From Thiorhodovibrio winogradskyi (lineage in GTDB: Bacteria; Pseudomonadota; Gammaproteobacteria; Chromatiales; Chromatiaceae), in assembly GCF_036208045.1 (NCBI RefSeq), contig NZ_CP121472.1, forward strand, positions 1,995,531-2,059,530: a DNA stretch of 64,000 nucleotides. The letters run 5' to 3'. Position numbers and translations under genes: made by a program. Below are positions 8,078-17,179 of the stretch, one piece after another. Every line of letters starts with the position of its first letter. The first letter of the stretch is position 1. The notes beneath the pieces were generated by a model that ran no database searches, was not told the DNA's origin, and saw only the letters and a list, made by a program, of their open reading frames with translations.

Positions 8078-10486
8078 ATGAATCTGGTCATCGTTGAATC
8101 CCCCGCCAAAGCCAAGACCATCGAGAAGTATCTCGGCAAAGAGTTCGAGGTACTGGCCTCCTACGGCCATGTGCGCGATCTGGTGCCCAAGGAGGGCGCG
8201 GTCGATCCCGAGCATGGCTTCGAGATGAAGTACCAGGTGATCGAGCGCAACGAAAAGCACGTCCAGGCCATCGCCAAGAAGCTTAAGAATGCCGAGGCGC
8301 TCTATCTCGCGACCGACCCAGACCGCGAAGGCGAGGCCATCTCCTGGCATCTGTATGAACTCCTGAAGAAACGCCGCCAAATCGGCCAGCGACCGGTCTA
8401 CAGGGTGGTCTTCAATGAGATCACCAAAAACGCGGTACAGGATGCGGTGGCGAATCCGCGCGAGCTGTCGGTCGATCTAGTCAACGCCCAGCAGGCAAGG
8501 CGCGCGCTCGATTATCTGGTGGGCTTTAATCTCTCGCCGCTGTTGTGGAAGAAAATTCGTCGCGGTCTGTCCGCTGGGCGGGTGCAAAGCCCGGCGCTGC
8601 GACTGATCTGCGAACGCGAGAACGACATCGAGGCCTTTGTCAGCCGCGAGTATTGGAGCATTGATGCCGATGTGGCGAAGGACGGCGAAACCGAGAACAA
8701 GCCCTTCAGCGCCAAGCTCGTTGAGCTTGGCGGCGAGAAGATTGAGCAGTTCAGCATTGTCACCGCCGAGCAGGCGGCGGATGCCGAGCGGCGCATCGCC
8801 GAGGCGGCCGCGGGCAAGCTGCATGTCGATCAGGTCGAGCGCAAGCAGCGCAAGCGCAATCCGGCGCCGCCCTTCATTACCTCCACCCTGCAGCAGGAGG
8901 CCGCGCGCAAGCTTGGCTTTACCGCGCAGCGCACCATGCGCGTCGCTCAGCAGCTCTATGAAGGCGTGGATTTGGGTGGCGAGGCCGTGGGCCTAATCAC
9001 CTACATGCGCACCGATTCGGTCAACCTGGCGCAGGAGGCCCTGGACGAGATCCGCGCCTATGTCGCCGAGCGCTATGACAGCAAGCATCTGCCCGAGAAG
9101 CCGCGGCTTTATAAGACCAAGGCCAAGAACGCCCAGGAGGCGCACGAGGCGGTGCGCCCGACCTCCATCTTCCGCGAGCCCAAGGCGGTGCGGGCACACC
9201 TGAGCCAGGAGCAGTTTCGTCTCTATGAGCTGGTCTGGAAGCGCACCCTGGCCTGTCAGATGGCCCATGCGCTGATCAATCAGGTGGCCATTATGCTCAG
9301 CGCCGACGGGCCGAATCCACCCGAGGGGGAGGGGGCCGGGATTCGCTTTCGCGCAACGGGTTCCACCGTGGCCGAGCCTGGCTTCATGCGCGTCTATCTC
9401 GAGGGCCGGGATGATAGTAAGCAGGCCGAGGATGACGAGGAACGCATGTTGCCGGCGCTCGAGACTGGCGAGTTGGTCGATCTGCTCGCCATCCGCCCCG
9501 AGCAGCATTTCACCGAGCCGCCGCCGCGTTATTCGGAGGCTTCCCTGGTCAAGGCGCTGGAGGAATTCGGCATTGGGCGGCCCTCGACCTACGCATCCAT
9601 TATCTCCACCCTGCAGGATCGCGAGTATGTGACCCTTGAGAGCAAGCGCTTCATGCCGACCGATGTCGGGCGGGTGGTGAACAAGTTCCTGACCGCCTAC
9701 TTCACCTCCTATGTGGATTACGACTTTACCGCCCGGCTGGAGGATTCGCTCGACGCCGTCTCGCGCGGGGAGGGCGACTGGATTCCAGTGCTCGAAGAGT
9801 TCTGGAAGGCGTTCAAGGAGCGGGTGGATGATACCCAGGAAAACGTCCAGCGCAGCGATGTGACCCAGGAGGCCATGGACGAACAATGCCCCGAGTGCGG
9901 TGGCCAGCTGTCCAAGCGGCTGGGGCGCAATGGGTTGTTTGTTGGCTGCACCAATTACCCGGATTGCAGCTATACCCGGGATTTGCATCAGGACGGCGAC
10001 GCGGCGGCCAAGGAGCCTGAACTGGTCGAAGGGCGCGGCTGCCCCGACTGCGGCTCGCCGCTGGAGATCAAACGCGGGCGTTATGGCAAGTTCATCGGCT
10101 GTAGCGGCTACCCCAAGTGCCGTCACATCGAGCCGTTGGAAAAACCCGAGGAGACCGGGGTCGCCTGCCCCAAATGCAACAAGGGCAGCCTGCAGAAAAA
10201 GCGCTCGCGGCGCGGCAAGGTGTTCTACTCCTGCTCCACCTATCCCAAGTGCGACTACGCGGTTTGGAACGAACCCCTGGCCCAGCCCTGCCCACAGTGC
10301 GGCTGGCCGGTGCTAACCCTCAAGGTGACCAAGTCCAAGGGCGCCCAGCTCGCCTGCCCGCAAAAGGAGTGCGGCTATGTCGCGCCAGCGGATGAGTCGC
10401 TGCTGGAAGGGCACGCGGGCGAGTCAGCCCCCGGGGCGTCAGAGGCATCAGAGGCAAAACAAGCAAAAGAGATCGCCGAGGCTTGA
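8078..10486 (+). CDS. topA: DNA topoisomerase I
   Basis: Type IA topoisomerase that relaxes negative supercoils. The TOPRIM domain opens the protein (MNLVIVESPAKAKTIEKYLG ... ATDPDREGEAISWH, with the DxD metal site) and the active-site Tyr is residue 309 in GLITYMRTDS. GIGRPSTYASIISTLQ and GRVQSPALRLICERE are further family motifs. The C-terminus has four Cys4 zinc ribbons (CPEC, CPDC, CPKC and CPQC, from about residue 605 to 765), followed by a short Glu/Ala-rich tail. The 802-residue length is normal. It is the last gene of the LysM-dprA-smg-topA block. Confidence 0.97.
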   Translation: MNLVIVESPAKAKTIEKYLGKEFEVLASYGHVRDLVPKEGAVDPEHGFEMKYQVIERNEKHVQAIAKKLKNAEALYLATDPDREGEAISWHLYELLKKRRQIGQRPVYRVVFNEITKNAVQDAVANPRELSVDLVNAQQARRALDYLVGFNLSPLLWKKIRRGLSAGRVQSPALRLICERENDIEAFVSREYWSIDADVAKDGETENKPFSAKLVELGGEKIEQFSIVTAEQAADAERRIAEAAAGKLHVDQVERKQRKRNPAPPFITSTLQQEAARKLGFTAQRTMRVAQQLYEGVDLGGEAVGLITYMRTDSVNLAQEALDEIRAYVAERYDSKHLPEKPRLYKTKAKNAQEAHEAVRPTSIFREPKAVRAHLSQEQFRLYELVWKRTLACQMAHALINQVAIMLSADGPNPPEGEGAGIRFRATGSTVAEPGFMRVYLEGRDDSKQAEDDEERMLPALETGELVDLLAIRPEQHFTEPPPRYSEASLVKALEEFGIGRPSTYASIISTLQDREYVTLESKRFMPTDVGRVVNKFLTAYFTSYVDYDFTARLEDSLDAVSRGEGDWIPVLEEFWKAFKERVDDTQENVQRSDVTQEAMDEQCPECGGQLSKRLGRNGLFVGCTNYPDCSYTRDLHQDGDAAAKEPELVEGRGCPDCGSPLEIKRGRYGKFIGCSGYPKCRHIEPLEKPEETGVACPKCNKGSLQKKRSRRGKVFYSCSTYPKCDYAVWNEPLAQPCPQCGWPVLTLKVTKSKGAQLACPQKECGYVAPADESLLEGHAGESAPGASEASEAKQAKEIAEA

Positions 10487-10619
10487 TGGCTTGGCGCCAA
10501 TCGCAAGCCAACCCACGCCAATGGGCAGGGGCTGGACCGAGAGGCTTGGAGTCGGAGACCGCGGCGGGCAGACGCGGCCATCCTGCACTCGCGGTGGCCG
10601 CATCGGGCGGGTCTTGCGT

Positions 10620-12152
10620 GCTTTAGATGATCCGGTGGTAGGAGCGTATCAACCAAGTCACCCAGAGCCTTGGCAGGGAATACGGTATCGATCTGAAAAC
10701 CCAGCCGGAAAAACCCGGTTGCGCTTCCAGGCCGCGCTCGAGCGTGCCGCCCAGCGCGCCAAGGAAACCCTCAGCGCCGCCGATAGCGCCCACATCGTGG
10801 TTCCCGGTCTGCTGCGCGACGCCGACGACTACCTCGTCGATGTCGAGGAGACAGTCACGCGCGCTCTGTACGAGACGATGATTCAACCCCTGGTCACGCG
10901 CTCCATTGAGCTTACCCGCAAGGCACTCAAAGAGGCCAGTCTGGACACCGAGGATGTGGACTATGTCCTGATGGCGGGCGGTTCAAGCATGGTCCCCCTG
11001 GTGCAGCAGGCCATGGAGGAACTCTTCGGTTCCGACAAACTGCTGCGCAAGATGCATCCCAAGCACTGTGTCGCCATGGGCGCGGCCCTGGTGGCGGTGC
11101 GTATCGGCGAGCGTCTGGTGTGCCCGGATACTGGAAAAGTTCAACGCGGCGGCAACACGTCCCAGTTGGCGACCCTATTCGCGAATGCCCGCGGGCGTGC
11201 AAAAGAGGCGCGTCAACAGCGACTGAAGCGCTGGGAGAGCCGCGGCGCGGGCACATCGGGACGCAACTCATCGAAGGCGCGGGGAGCGCGGAAAAGCACC
11301 AGGAATAAGACGGGAACCACAGGTAACACGGACACGGTTGCCGAGAGCCTAGAACCTGATGTACTGACCGTGGTAGCCATTCTGGCGATCCCCGCGGGCA
11401 TACTCTCGGCCCTGCACCATATGGGCTGGCATTGGATCTTGGCCGTTTTCCTCGGATTCATCGGCGTGGGCATCTGGGCCGCGCTTTTCATGAAGCAGCG
11501 GGAAACCCATGAGGGGGCCCACCCGGCAATATCGTTCCTCGGCATAGCGCTGTCCGTCGGTATGATGTTCAATCTGAATCTCATGGATTGGCTGGGATTC
11601 AAGCAGGCGACGCGAGCAGGGGCTGACCCGATGGCCGCGGGTGTCTCGCAGCATGACGACTCAATGGACGCCTTTCTCGAACAGGCCGAGCGCGGCAGGA
11701 CGCAAGGGCGTTCGCGGCAAGCCGATAGCGATCTGGCCGCGGCTGAATACCTCGCCAATGCATTTCGGCTTGATCTCCCGGAGCCGGTTCCGACATCAGA
11801 CGACCCTGCAAGCGCTAAAACAAACGCGACCACTCGCTCCCCTCGCTCTACTCAGGTGCTTAAGTCGGCGGCGGAGACCACTGAGTCAGCCGAGCTGGCG
11901 GATTTTGAGATGTTGCAAGCAAGTCGCTTGCAAAATCTGGAGTCCCGTCTTGCGAAGATCGAAGCTCATCTGCAAGCCGGCGCGCTCAGCTCGCCAAAAA
12001 TGGTGTTCTTTACATTCTCGGACAGCGAGCAAGGGGATTTTCGTGTGCGGGAATTGGCCGAACGTACCCTTGAGAAACACCTTATCGTCGTGTCGCGCTT
12101 GGGGACATCGATTCGTTCGAGCTTGCCGCCGGAGACTGATTTTGTTCCGTGA
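10620..12152 (+). pseudogene. Hsp70 (DnaK)-like remnant joined to a membrane-segment C-terminus
   Basis: From about 10720 a long open frame matches the second half of an Hsp70 ATPase domain: RFQAALERAAQRAKETLSAA, VTRALYETMIQPLVTRSIEL, and VDYVLMAGGSSMVPLVQQAM, the phosphate-2/adenosine motif. The preceding bases encode EREYGIDLKTQPE-like Hsp70 sequence in a different frame, with an in-frame TAG at 10639, so at least one frameshift separates them and the first half of the ATPase domain is absent. Downstream of GERLVCP the substrate-binding domain is replaced by a basic, low-complexity linker, two or three hydrophobic segments (about 11370-11610) and a charged tail ending at 12152. It is most likely a decayed Hsp70-family membrane protein. 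A translated C-terminal product cannot be excluded. Confidence 0.6.
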
Positions 12153-12486
12153 CCCTCACCTATCGTGCCGCGCCAGGCAAAGCCTGGAAAAGGAGGTAAG
12201 AAATCAGGGGATCCGCTGTCTCGCTCTGCCAGCCTTCGAGATTTTATCCTTGCTTTTCCGCCGCGTTCGCGTATCGTACTCGTCCAGATGTAGCGCCCTC
12301 CGGTCGGCGCGCCTGGTCTTGCGGATGATTGCCACGGTCTTTGCCTTGGCTCCTGCCCGTTGATGGCCCGCTTCGGGCTCAAGTCCAACACATACCCCAC
12401 CGCCTAGACCGGCCCAGCCTGAATCCCTGGGTAGGCCACCCAGTCTCTAGCCCGATACCTTATCTAGGGAATCTTCAGGAGTTTTC
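12153..12486 (+). other. Non-coding gap upstream of the DEAD-box helicase
   Basis: No convincing gene is seen in these 334 bases. There is a small hairpin CCAGGC-aaa-GCCTGG near 12168-12182 and a longer GC-rich stretch. The last bases are the helicase leader, ending in a TTCAGGAG ribosome site. Confidence 0.5.
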
Positions 12487-13830
12487 ATGCCTTTTTCCCA
12501 TCTCGGCCTATCGGCCGAATTGCTGCGCGCCTTGGTGGCGCGGGGCTACACCGAGCCCACCCCCATCCAGAGTCAAGCCATTCCCGCCATTCTTGCGGGC
12601 CGCGATGTGCTGGCTGGCGCTCAAACCGGCACGGGTAAGACGGCGGCCTTCACCTTGCCGTTGTTGCAACGTCTGAGCCTCAGCGGCCAGCAAGCCAACG
12701 CCCGGTCGCCGCGACCGCGTGCTTTGGTACTGACGCCGACCCGTGAGTTGGCCGCGCAGGTGGGTGAGAGCGTCAATGCCTATGGCCAGTATTTGCCATT
12801 GCGCGCCTTGCAGATTTTTGGTGGCGTTGGCATGGGGCCGCAAATTACCGCCTTGCGCCGTGGCGTTGATATTTTGGTTGCCACCCCTGGGCGCCTGCTT
12901 GATCACGTGGGGCAAGGCAATCTAGACTTGGGCCAGGTCGAACTCTTGGTGCTTGATGAAGCCGACCGCATGCTCGACATGGGGTTCATGCCAGCTATTC
13001 GTCGGGTGCTCAAGCTGCTGCCAGCCAAACGCCAGAATTTATTGTTCTCCGCGACTTACTCGCGCGAGATCGAGCAGCTCGCCACTGGTCTGCTCAATGA
13101 TCCCTTGCGCATTGAGGTCGCGCGCCGTAACACGGCTGCCGAGACGGTGCGCCAACTTGCCCACCCGGTTGAGCGTGGCCACAAGCGCGCGTTGCTGTCG
13201 CACCTGATTTCCAGCGGCGGATGGGACCAGACGCTGGTGTTTACTCGCACCAAGCATGGCGCCAACCGACTGGCGCAGCAGCTTGAGCGTGACGGCATCA
13301 GTGCCGCGGCCATCCATGGAAATAAAAGCCAGGGTGCGCGCACGCGCGCACTGGCCGATTTTAAGCGCGGCGCGGTGCGTACTCTGGTCGCCACGGATAT
13401 TGCCGCGCGCGGGCTTGATATCGAGCGCTTACCGCATGTGGTGAATTTTGAGTTGCCCCATGTGCCCGAGGATTATGTGCACCGCATTGGGCGCACCGGG
13501 CGCGCCGGGGAAAGCGGTACTGCCGTGTCCCTGGTCAGCCCAGAGGAAGGTTCGCTGCTCGCCGGCATTGAGCGTCTGCTTGGCCGCCGTATCGAAAGTC
13601 AGGCCATCGCCGGCTATTCGGATCGCAAGGCCAGTTCTGCCAGCGAGGATGATTTTTCAGATGGCCGATCACGCAGCCATGCGCCACGCCAGCCGCGACC
13701 TGGTGCTGCACAGGCGGGACACCCGCGGGCGCATCGTCAGGCATCGGGTTCGGCTCCCGCCGGTGCTGGTGCGCACGGGCGCAAGCACTCGCGAGCGAGA
13801 TCCTCGGCGGCACCACGTGCCGTGCGCTAG
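12487..13830 (+). CDS. rhlE: DEAD-box ATP-dependent RNA helicase (RhlE-like)
   Basis: Unwinds RNA duplexes using ATP. All helicase motifs are readable in order: F plus the Q motif ([10 protein letters not shown]), AQTGTGKT (Walker A), [29 protein letters not shown] (Walker B/DEAD), [34 protein letters not shown] and [10 protein letters not shown]. The core is followed by a Ser/Arg/His-rich disordered tail of about 75 residues that likely binds RNA. The ARGLDI form and short tail favour RhlE over DeaD or DbpA, but subfamily is not certain. An RRM protein gene follows 142 bp downstream; both types are typically cold-responsive. Confidence 0.93.
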   Translation: MPFSHLGLSAELLRALVARGYTEPTPIQSQAIPAILAGRDVLAGAQTGTGKTAAFTLPLLQRLSLSGQQANARSPRPRALVLTPTRELAAQVGESVNAYGQYLPLRALQIFGGVGMGPQITALRRGVDILVATPGRLLDHVGQGNLDLGQVELLVLDEADRMLDMGFMPAIRRVLKLLPAKRQNLLFSATYSREIEQLATGLLNDPLRIEVARRNTAAETVRQLAHPVERGHKRALLSHLISSGGWDQTLVFTRTKHGANRLAQQLERDGISAAAIHGNKSQGARTRALADFKRGAVRTLVATDIAARGLDIERLPHVVNFELPHVPEDYVHRIGRTGRAGESGTAVSLVSPEEGSLLAGIERLLGRRIESQAIAGYSDRKASSASEDDFSDGRSRSHAPRQPRPGAAQAGHPRAHRQASGSAPAGAGAHGRKHSRARSSAAPRAVR

Positions 13831-13972
13831 CGAGGGTTGACATCAGGTTAACACCAATAGTCGCGGCCGTACCCTCCTGGGGTAGGCCGTACGCTCTTCA
13901 ACCAGGCCGCGCATCGCCTGGCTGGAGTCTTCTTAGTTTGATGCGCAATGTCCCTTAGAGAGAAAGCGATAG

Positions 13973-14263
13973 ATGAATATTTACGTTGGCAACCTGGCCT
14001 ATGGCGTCACCCAAGACGAACTTCGCGACACCTTTGCCGCCTATGGTCAAGTGGAAAGCGCCAATTTGATCACCGACAAATTCACCGGTGATTCCAAAGG
14101 TTTTGGCTTTGTTGAGATGCCGAACAATTCCGAAGCCGATACCGCGATCAAAGCCCTGAATGAAACCCCCCTGAAAGGCCGCCCGCTGCGCGTCAATCAG
14201 GCTAAACCACGCAGCGACCGCCCTGCTCGTGGTGGTGGTGGTGGTGGTGGTGCGCGCTGGTAA
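13973..14263 (+). CDS. Small RRM-type RNA-binding protein
   Basis: A 96-residue single RNA recognition motif with RNP2 (IYVGNL) at the N-terminus and RNP1 (KGFGFVEM) in the middle, ending in a short Arg/Gly tail encoded by a run of seven GGT codons at about 14231-14251. This architecture matches the glycine-rich RNA-binding proteins of cyanobacteria and proteobacteria, many of which respond to cold. The AGAGAGAAAG ribosome site precedes ATG. Expression directly after an RNA helicase gene suggests linked roles in RNA remodelling. The GGT run may vary by slippage. Confidence 0.93.
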   Translation: MNIYVGNLAYGVTQDELRDTFAAYGQVESANLITDKFTGDSKGFGFVEMPNNSEADTAIKALNETPLKGRPLRVNQAKPRSDRPARGGGGGGGARW

Positions 14264-14291
14264 GCACGCGTCAAAGCCTCCGCGGGCTTGA

Positions 14292-14334
14292 CCGCGAGCC
14301 AGGGTCTACAGTCCTCCCTGGCTCGCGGACTTTC
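14292..14334 (+). terminator. Rho-independent terminator after the RRM gene
   Basis: A perfect 13-bp GC-rich stem (14292-14304 pairing with 14316-14328) with an 11-nt loop is followed by a T-rich tract (ACTTTCTTTCC). It lies 29 bp after the RRM stop, where the transcript should end. Confidence 0.88.
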
Positions 14335-14656
14335 TTTCCTCGGTCCCTTCCCATCTCATCGCATCCTGCCTGCCGGCCTTTCATAGTCTGGCTTTTTTCC
14401 CTTCCTTCTCCCCCATACGCTGATCCAAGAAGTGAAGCATCCGTCAGGATGACGGCTGCCATGCATCATGCGGCTCCCGAGTTTGAGAGTTCGCCGGGGC
14501 GAGGCGCGGCTTGGAGCGCGAGAGGAGAGCCAAGCTGATAAGATGGCGATCTTGGCTGGACGCGCCAAGAGAGCTTGGCTTGATACAAGAGCGTCATCGT
14601 CCCAAGGGTGGCTCGTATGATGCGCATTCGCTGTTGACCAAAGGAGATTTGTCGCT
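14335..14656 (+). other. Gap between RRM terminator and rhodanese gene
   Basis: No gene recognised. Reading frames here are shadows without family resemblance. The end of the gap carries the AAAGGAG ribosome site of the rhodanese gene. Confidence 0.45.
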
Positions 14657-15349
14657 ATGAAAACCCTTTCAATCGCACCTTTTTCGAGCGGGCGTGGTGG
14701 CTGCATGATCGCGGCTTTGCTGCTGCCAATGACATTGAGCGCGGCGGACAATCGCATCACCCCGGACATTGAGTCGGTCGAGGTCATGCACAAGGGCGAG
14801 CCGATCACTATTGAACGTGGTCATGATCGCGATGCGACCTTGCCGGAGATGTATCAGAAGACCGATCGTGGTTGCCCGCCTTTTTGTGTGCAGCCGATGG
14901 TTGTTGTTCCCGGCGTTGAAACCATTGGCGAAATCGACATGCTTGGCTATTTACAGCGCGTTAGCCAAGGTGATGAACAGGTGTTGGTGGTCGATTCGCG
15001 CACGCCTGACTGGGTGATGCAGGGGACCATTCCAGGCGCGGTCAATATTCCCTGGAATAAAATCAACCATGAAGGAGGCAAGACCTTCGAGGTGCCAAGC
15101 GCGGCGGACTCGCTGGTACGCATTTTGAGCGACGACTTTGGCGCCAAGCAGAATCCACAGACCAAATCCTGGTCCTTTGAGAATGCCAAGACCCTGGTGT
15201 TTTTCTGCAACGGCATCTGGTGCCCGCAATCGTCCATCAATATCAAAACGCTCCATGCCATTGGCTATCCTGTGGAAAAAATGAAATGGTATCGCGGTGG
15301 CATGCAGGATTGGTTCAGTGTTGGACTGACCACTGTGGAGCCGGACTGA
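14657..15349 (+). CDS. Exported rhodanese-like domain protein
   Basis: A 230-residue protein with a probable signal peptide (hydrophobic stretch at about residues 17-31, ending LSAAD). A rhodanese fold covers about residues 95-225: LVVDSRTPDWVMQGTIPGAVNIPW, then FFCNGIWCPQS as the catalytic-type loop with two Cys, and a final YRGGMQDWFSVGL. The loop Cys and GGMQDW end are characteristic of single-domain rhodaneses, which carry sulfane sulfur or act as thiol oxidoreductases; the substrate here is unknown. Its periplasmic location is inferred. In a sulfur oxidiser this could handle sulfane sulfur, but nothing nearby shows it. Confidence 0.87.
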   Translation: MKTLSIAPFSSGRGGCMIAALLLPMTLSAADNRITPDIESVEVMHKGEPITIERGHDRDATLPEMYQKTDRGCPPFCVQPMVVVPGVETIGEIDMLGYLQRVSQGDEQVLVVDSRTPDWVMQGTIPGAVNIPWNKINHEGGKTFEVPSAADSLVRILSDDFGAKQNPQTKSWSFENAKTLVFFCNGIWCPQSSINIKTLHAIGYPVEKMKWYRGGMQDWFSVGLTTVEPD

Positions 15350-15692
15350 AGTCTGAGTGGCAGCTTGCTGAGTCGGGGCTGTCCTTGATCTGTCATCAGC
15401 CGGGAGGGCAGGTTGCATCAGCGGCCTGCTCAAGAATCTGTTAAGCGCCCTTGGCTGTGGCAACCGGTTGCGCAAAAAGCCCAGCAGTTGGACCAGCATG
15501 GCGTTTTCACCGGCGCTGCCATGGCTCTGTCCCTTTGTCACGAGTGTGATTCATTGCAATATGCCCCGCCGTTGGTGCAAGCCAGCATAGTTCAGTGCGC
15601 GTGTAACGGGAGTTTTAGTCCGCGGCCCATGCCGCGGGAATGCTGGCGGATTCGCTCGAACCTCATCCCGAGGCATCGCTGAGAGGAACAGG
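15350..15692 (+). other. Gap between rhodanese and PqiC-like genes
   Basis: No gene recognised in 343 bases. A self-complementary CCGCGG-cccatg-CCGCGG lies just upstream of the lipoprotein gene (about 15620-15640) and could be an operator or chance GC palindrome. A strong AGAGGAACAGG ribosome site ends the gap. Confidence 0.4.
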
Positions 15693-16412
15693 ATGAATCA
15701 GGTGAGAGGAACTCAAACCCGAGGGATAGCTCCTGCACTGTTCATGATCGCCGCGCTGCCGTGGTTGCTTGGCAGCTGCGCTAGTTCTCCCCCATCAGCC
15801 TTCTATACCCTGGAGGCCATGGCTGGTGGGCCAGACGGGGGAGACCAGGCCATTCAGGGCGGGCGGCTCGCGGTGGGACTCGGGCCGGTGAGCTTTCCGC
15901 GCTTTCTTGATCGCCCGCAGGTGGTTCAGCGCCAGGGTGGACATCAGCTCAGGCTTGATGAATTCCATCGCTGGGGCGGGAGTCTGGATGACGATTTTCT
16001 GCGGGTGTTCGCTGAGAATCTGGCCCAGCTACTGCAGACGAGTCGTGTTGTGGTCTTCCCGAGCGAACTGCGCATGCAGCTCGATTTTCGCGTGATGGCC
16101 GAGGTGGTGGCCTTCGAGGCGGGTCCATCTGATCAGGCTCTGCTCAAGGTGCGCTGGGCCGTGCTCGATCCCTTCTCGCAAGAGGTGCTGAGCATGCGCG
16201 AGGACAGCTATCGCAAGCGCCTCCCCGCTAATGCCAGCGTGTCCCAGCAGGTCGCGGCCCTGAGTGCCGCCTTGGCGGATTTTAGCCGCGATGTGGCCGA
16301 TGAGCTTCGTCGCCTGCCAAAGCCAAAGCCACTTGGGGCTGAGCTGGCAGGCATGAACTGGCAGGCTCCTAGTCGCGTGACGAGTGCCCGGCATAACGGC
16401 CGTAGCGGCTGA
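15693..16412 (+). CDS. PqiC/YmbA-like ABC-transport auxiliary lipoprotein
   Basis: A 239-residue lipoprotein: signal peptide ending in the lipobox LLGSC with the lipidated Cys at residue 29, then the family opening SPPSAFYTLEA. The domain (VGLGPVSFPRFLDRPQVVQR; FHRWGGSLDDDFLRVFAENLAQLL) matches the ABC-type transport auxiliary component / PqiC family, outer-membrane lipoproteins that work with MCE lipid-transfer systems. The usual partners (pqiA, pqiB or an MlaD-like gene) are not adjacent. The gene ends inside the convergent DUF2334 gene, overlapping by 44 bases. Confidence 0.87.
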   Translation: MNQVRGTQTRGIAPALFMIAALPWLLGSCASSPPSAFYTLEAMAGGPDGGDQAIQGGRLAVGLGPVSFPRFLDRPQVVQRQGGHQLRLDEFHRWGGSLDDDFLRVFAENLAQLLQTSRVVVFPSELRMQLDFRVMAEVVAFEAGPSDQALLKVRWAVLDPFSQEVLSMREDSYRKRLPANASVSQQVAALSAALADFSRDVADELRRLPKPKPLGAELAGMNWQAPSRVTSARHNGRSG

Positions 16413-17109
16413 ACGTTTGGAGATCGGTCTTTAAATCCTTGGCGAGGGCGTAGTCCAGATCATGCGGATGGATGCCAATGCGGATGACCCCGGCGGTGCG
16501 CGCCCGCTGGCGATTGAGCGCGTTCCATAGCTGCAATGGCAACACGCGACCGGGTGTGTCGGCCTCGTACCCAAGCATTGGAGTCGGGCGCCATTCCTGG
16601 GTGGTCGCCTCGTAGATGCCGCCGAAGACCTCATAGCGCGCAAAGGGCCCCTCGTCACTCAAGCGTGCGCGCGAGATAGCGCCCATGGCCCAGGCCGGTG
16701 GCACATAGAGGGTCGGTGGCGCGAATCCCTGCTGAATAAACCAATCCTGGCTGCGCTTTAGTAACGCCAGTATCCCATCGGCATCCAGCGCCAGATGCTC
16801 GGCGACGGTACGGGAAAGAAACAGGGCATGCAGGCGGTGATAAAGACCGCCGATACGCTCGGCTTGGTGCCGCCAGCCGTGGGCAGCCAGTTCATGACCC
16901 TGAGCGGCGATGGCCCGCAATCGGGTCAGGTCAGGCGCGGACCAGTCGCGACCAGGAACCACTAGCAGTGTGACCGGCTGGACCCCCAGGCTGGACAGGG
17001 TTGCCAGCGCTCGCTCGACCACCCTCAAGGTTTCCGGCATGACATCATGCATGGAGACTAGGCTTAAGGGTCCCCGTGGCGACGAAGGGAGGGCAGGGCT
17101 GGGGCTCAT
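16369..17109 (-). CDS. DUF2334 polysaccharide deacetylase family protein
   Basis: A 246-residue protein with the NodB-fold features of the DUF2334 branch: SLVSMHDVMPETL with the metal-binding His-Asp, GHELAAHGWRHQ with further His, and GIHPHDLD near the C-terminus. These enzymes are predicted to deacetylate carbohydrate substrates. No signal peptide is apparent, so action at the cytoplasmic side is likely. It is the last gene of the minus-strand set sulfotransferase-glycosyltransferase-deacetylase, 70 bp after the glycosyltransferase, suggesting modification of the same surface glycan or glycolipid. It overlaps the convergent lipoprotein gene by 44 bases. Confidence 0.87.
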   Translation of the reverse strand: MSPSPALPSSPRGPLSLVSMHDVMPETLRVVERALATLSSLGVQPVTLLVVPGRDWSAPDLTRLRAIAAQGHELAAHGWRHQAERIGGLYHRLHALFLSRTVAEHLALDADGILALLKRSQDWFIQQGFAPPTLYVPPAWAMGAISRARLSDEGPFARYEVFGGIYEATTQEWRPTPMLGYEADTPGRVLPLQLWNALNRQRARTAGVIRIGIHPHDLDYALAKDLKTDLQTFSRYGRYAGHSSRD

Positions 17110-17179
17110 GGTGTCGGGCCCCTGGAAAGGTCAAACCGAGGTTTCATGATCAGGCGCATGGTCTGGCGATCGCGGAAGA

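Noticed and set aside
8993-10126. 377-residue open frame on the minus strand opposite topA
   Set aside because: Antisense shadow of a GC-rich gene with intact topoisomerase motifs on the plus strand; the product resembles no family.
10574-10601. GCGGCCA/TGGCCGC hairpin after topA as terminator
   Set aside because: The loop is 14 nt and no T tract follows.
10377-10619. Start of the long frame that overlaps the end of topA
   Set aside because: This part encodes no Hsp70 sequence and is out of frame with the topA zinc-ribbon codons it overlaps.
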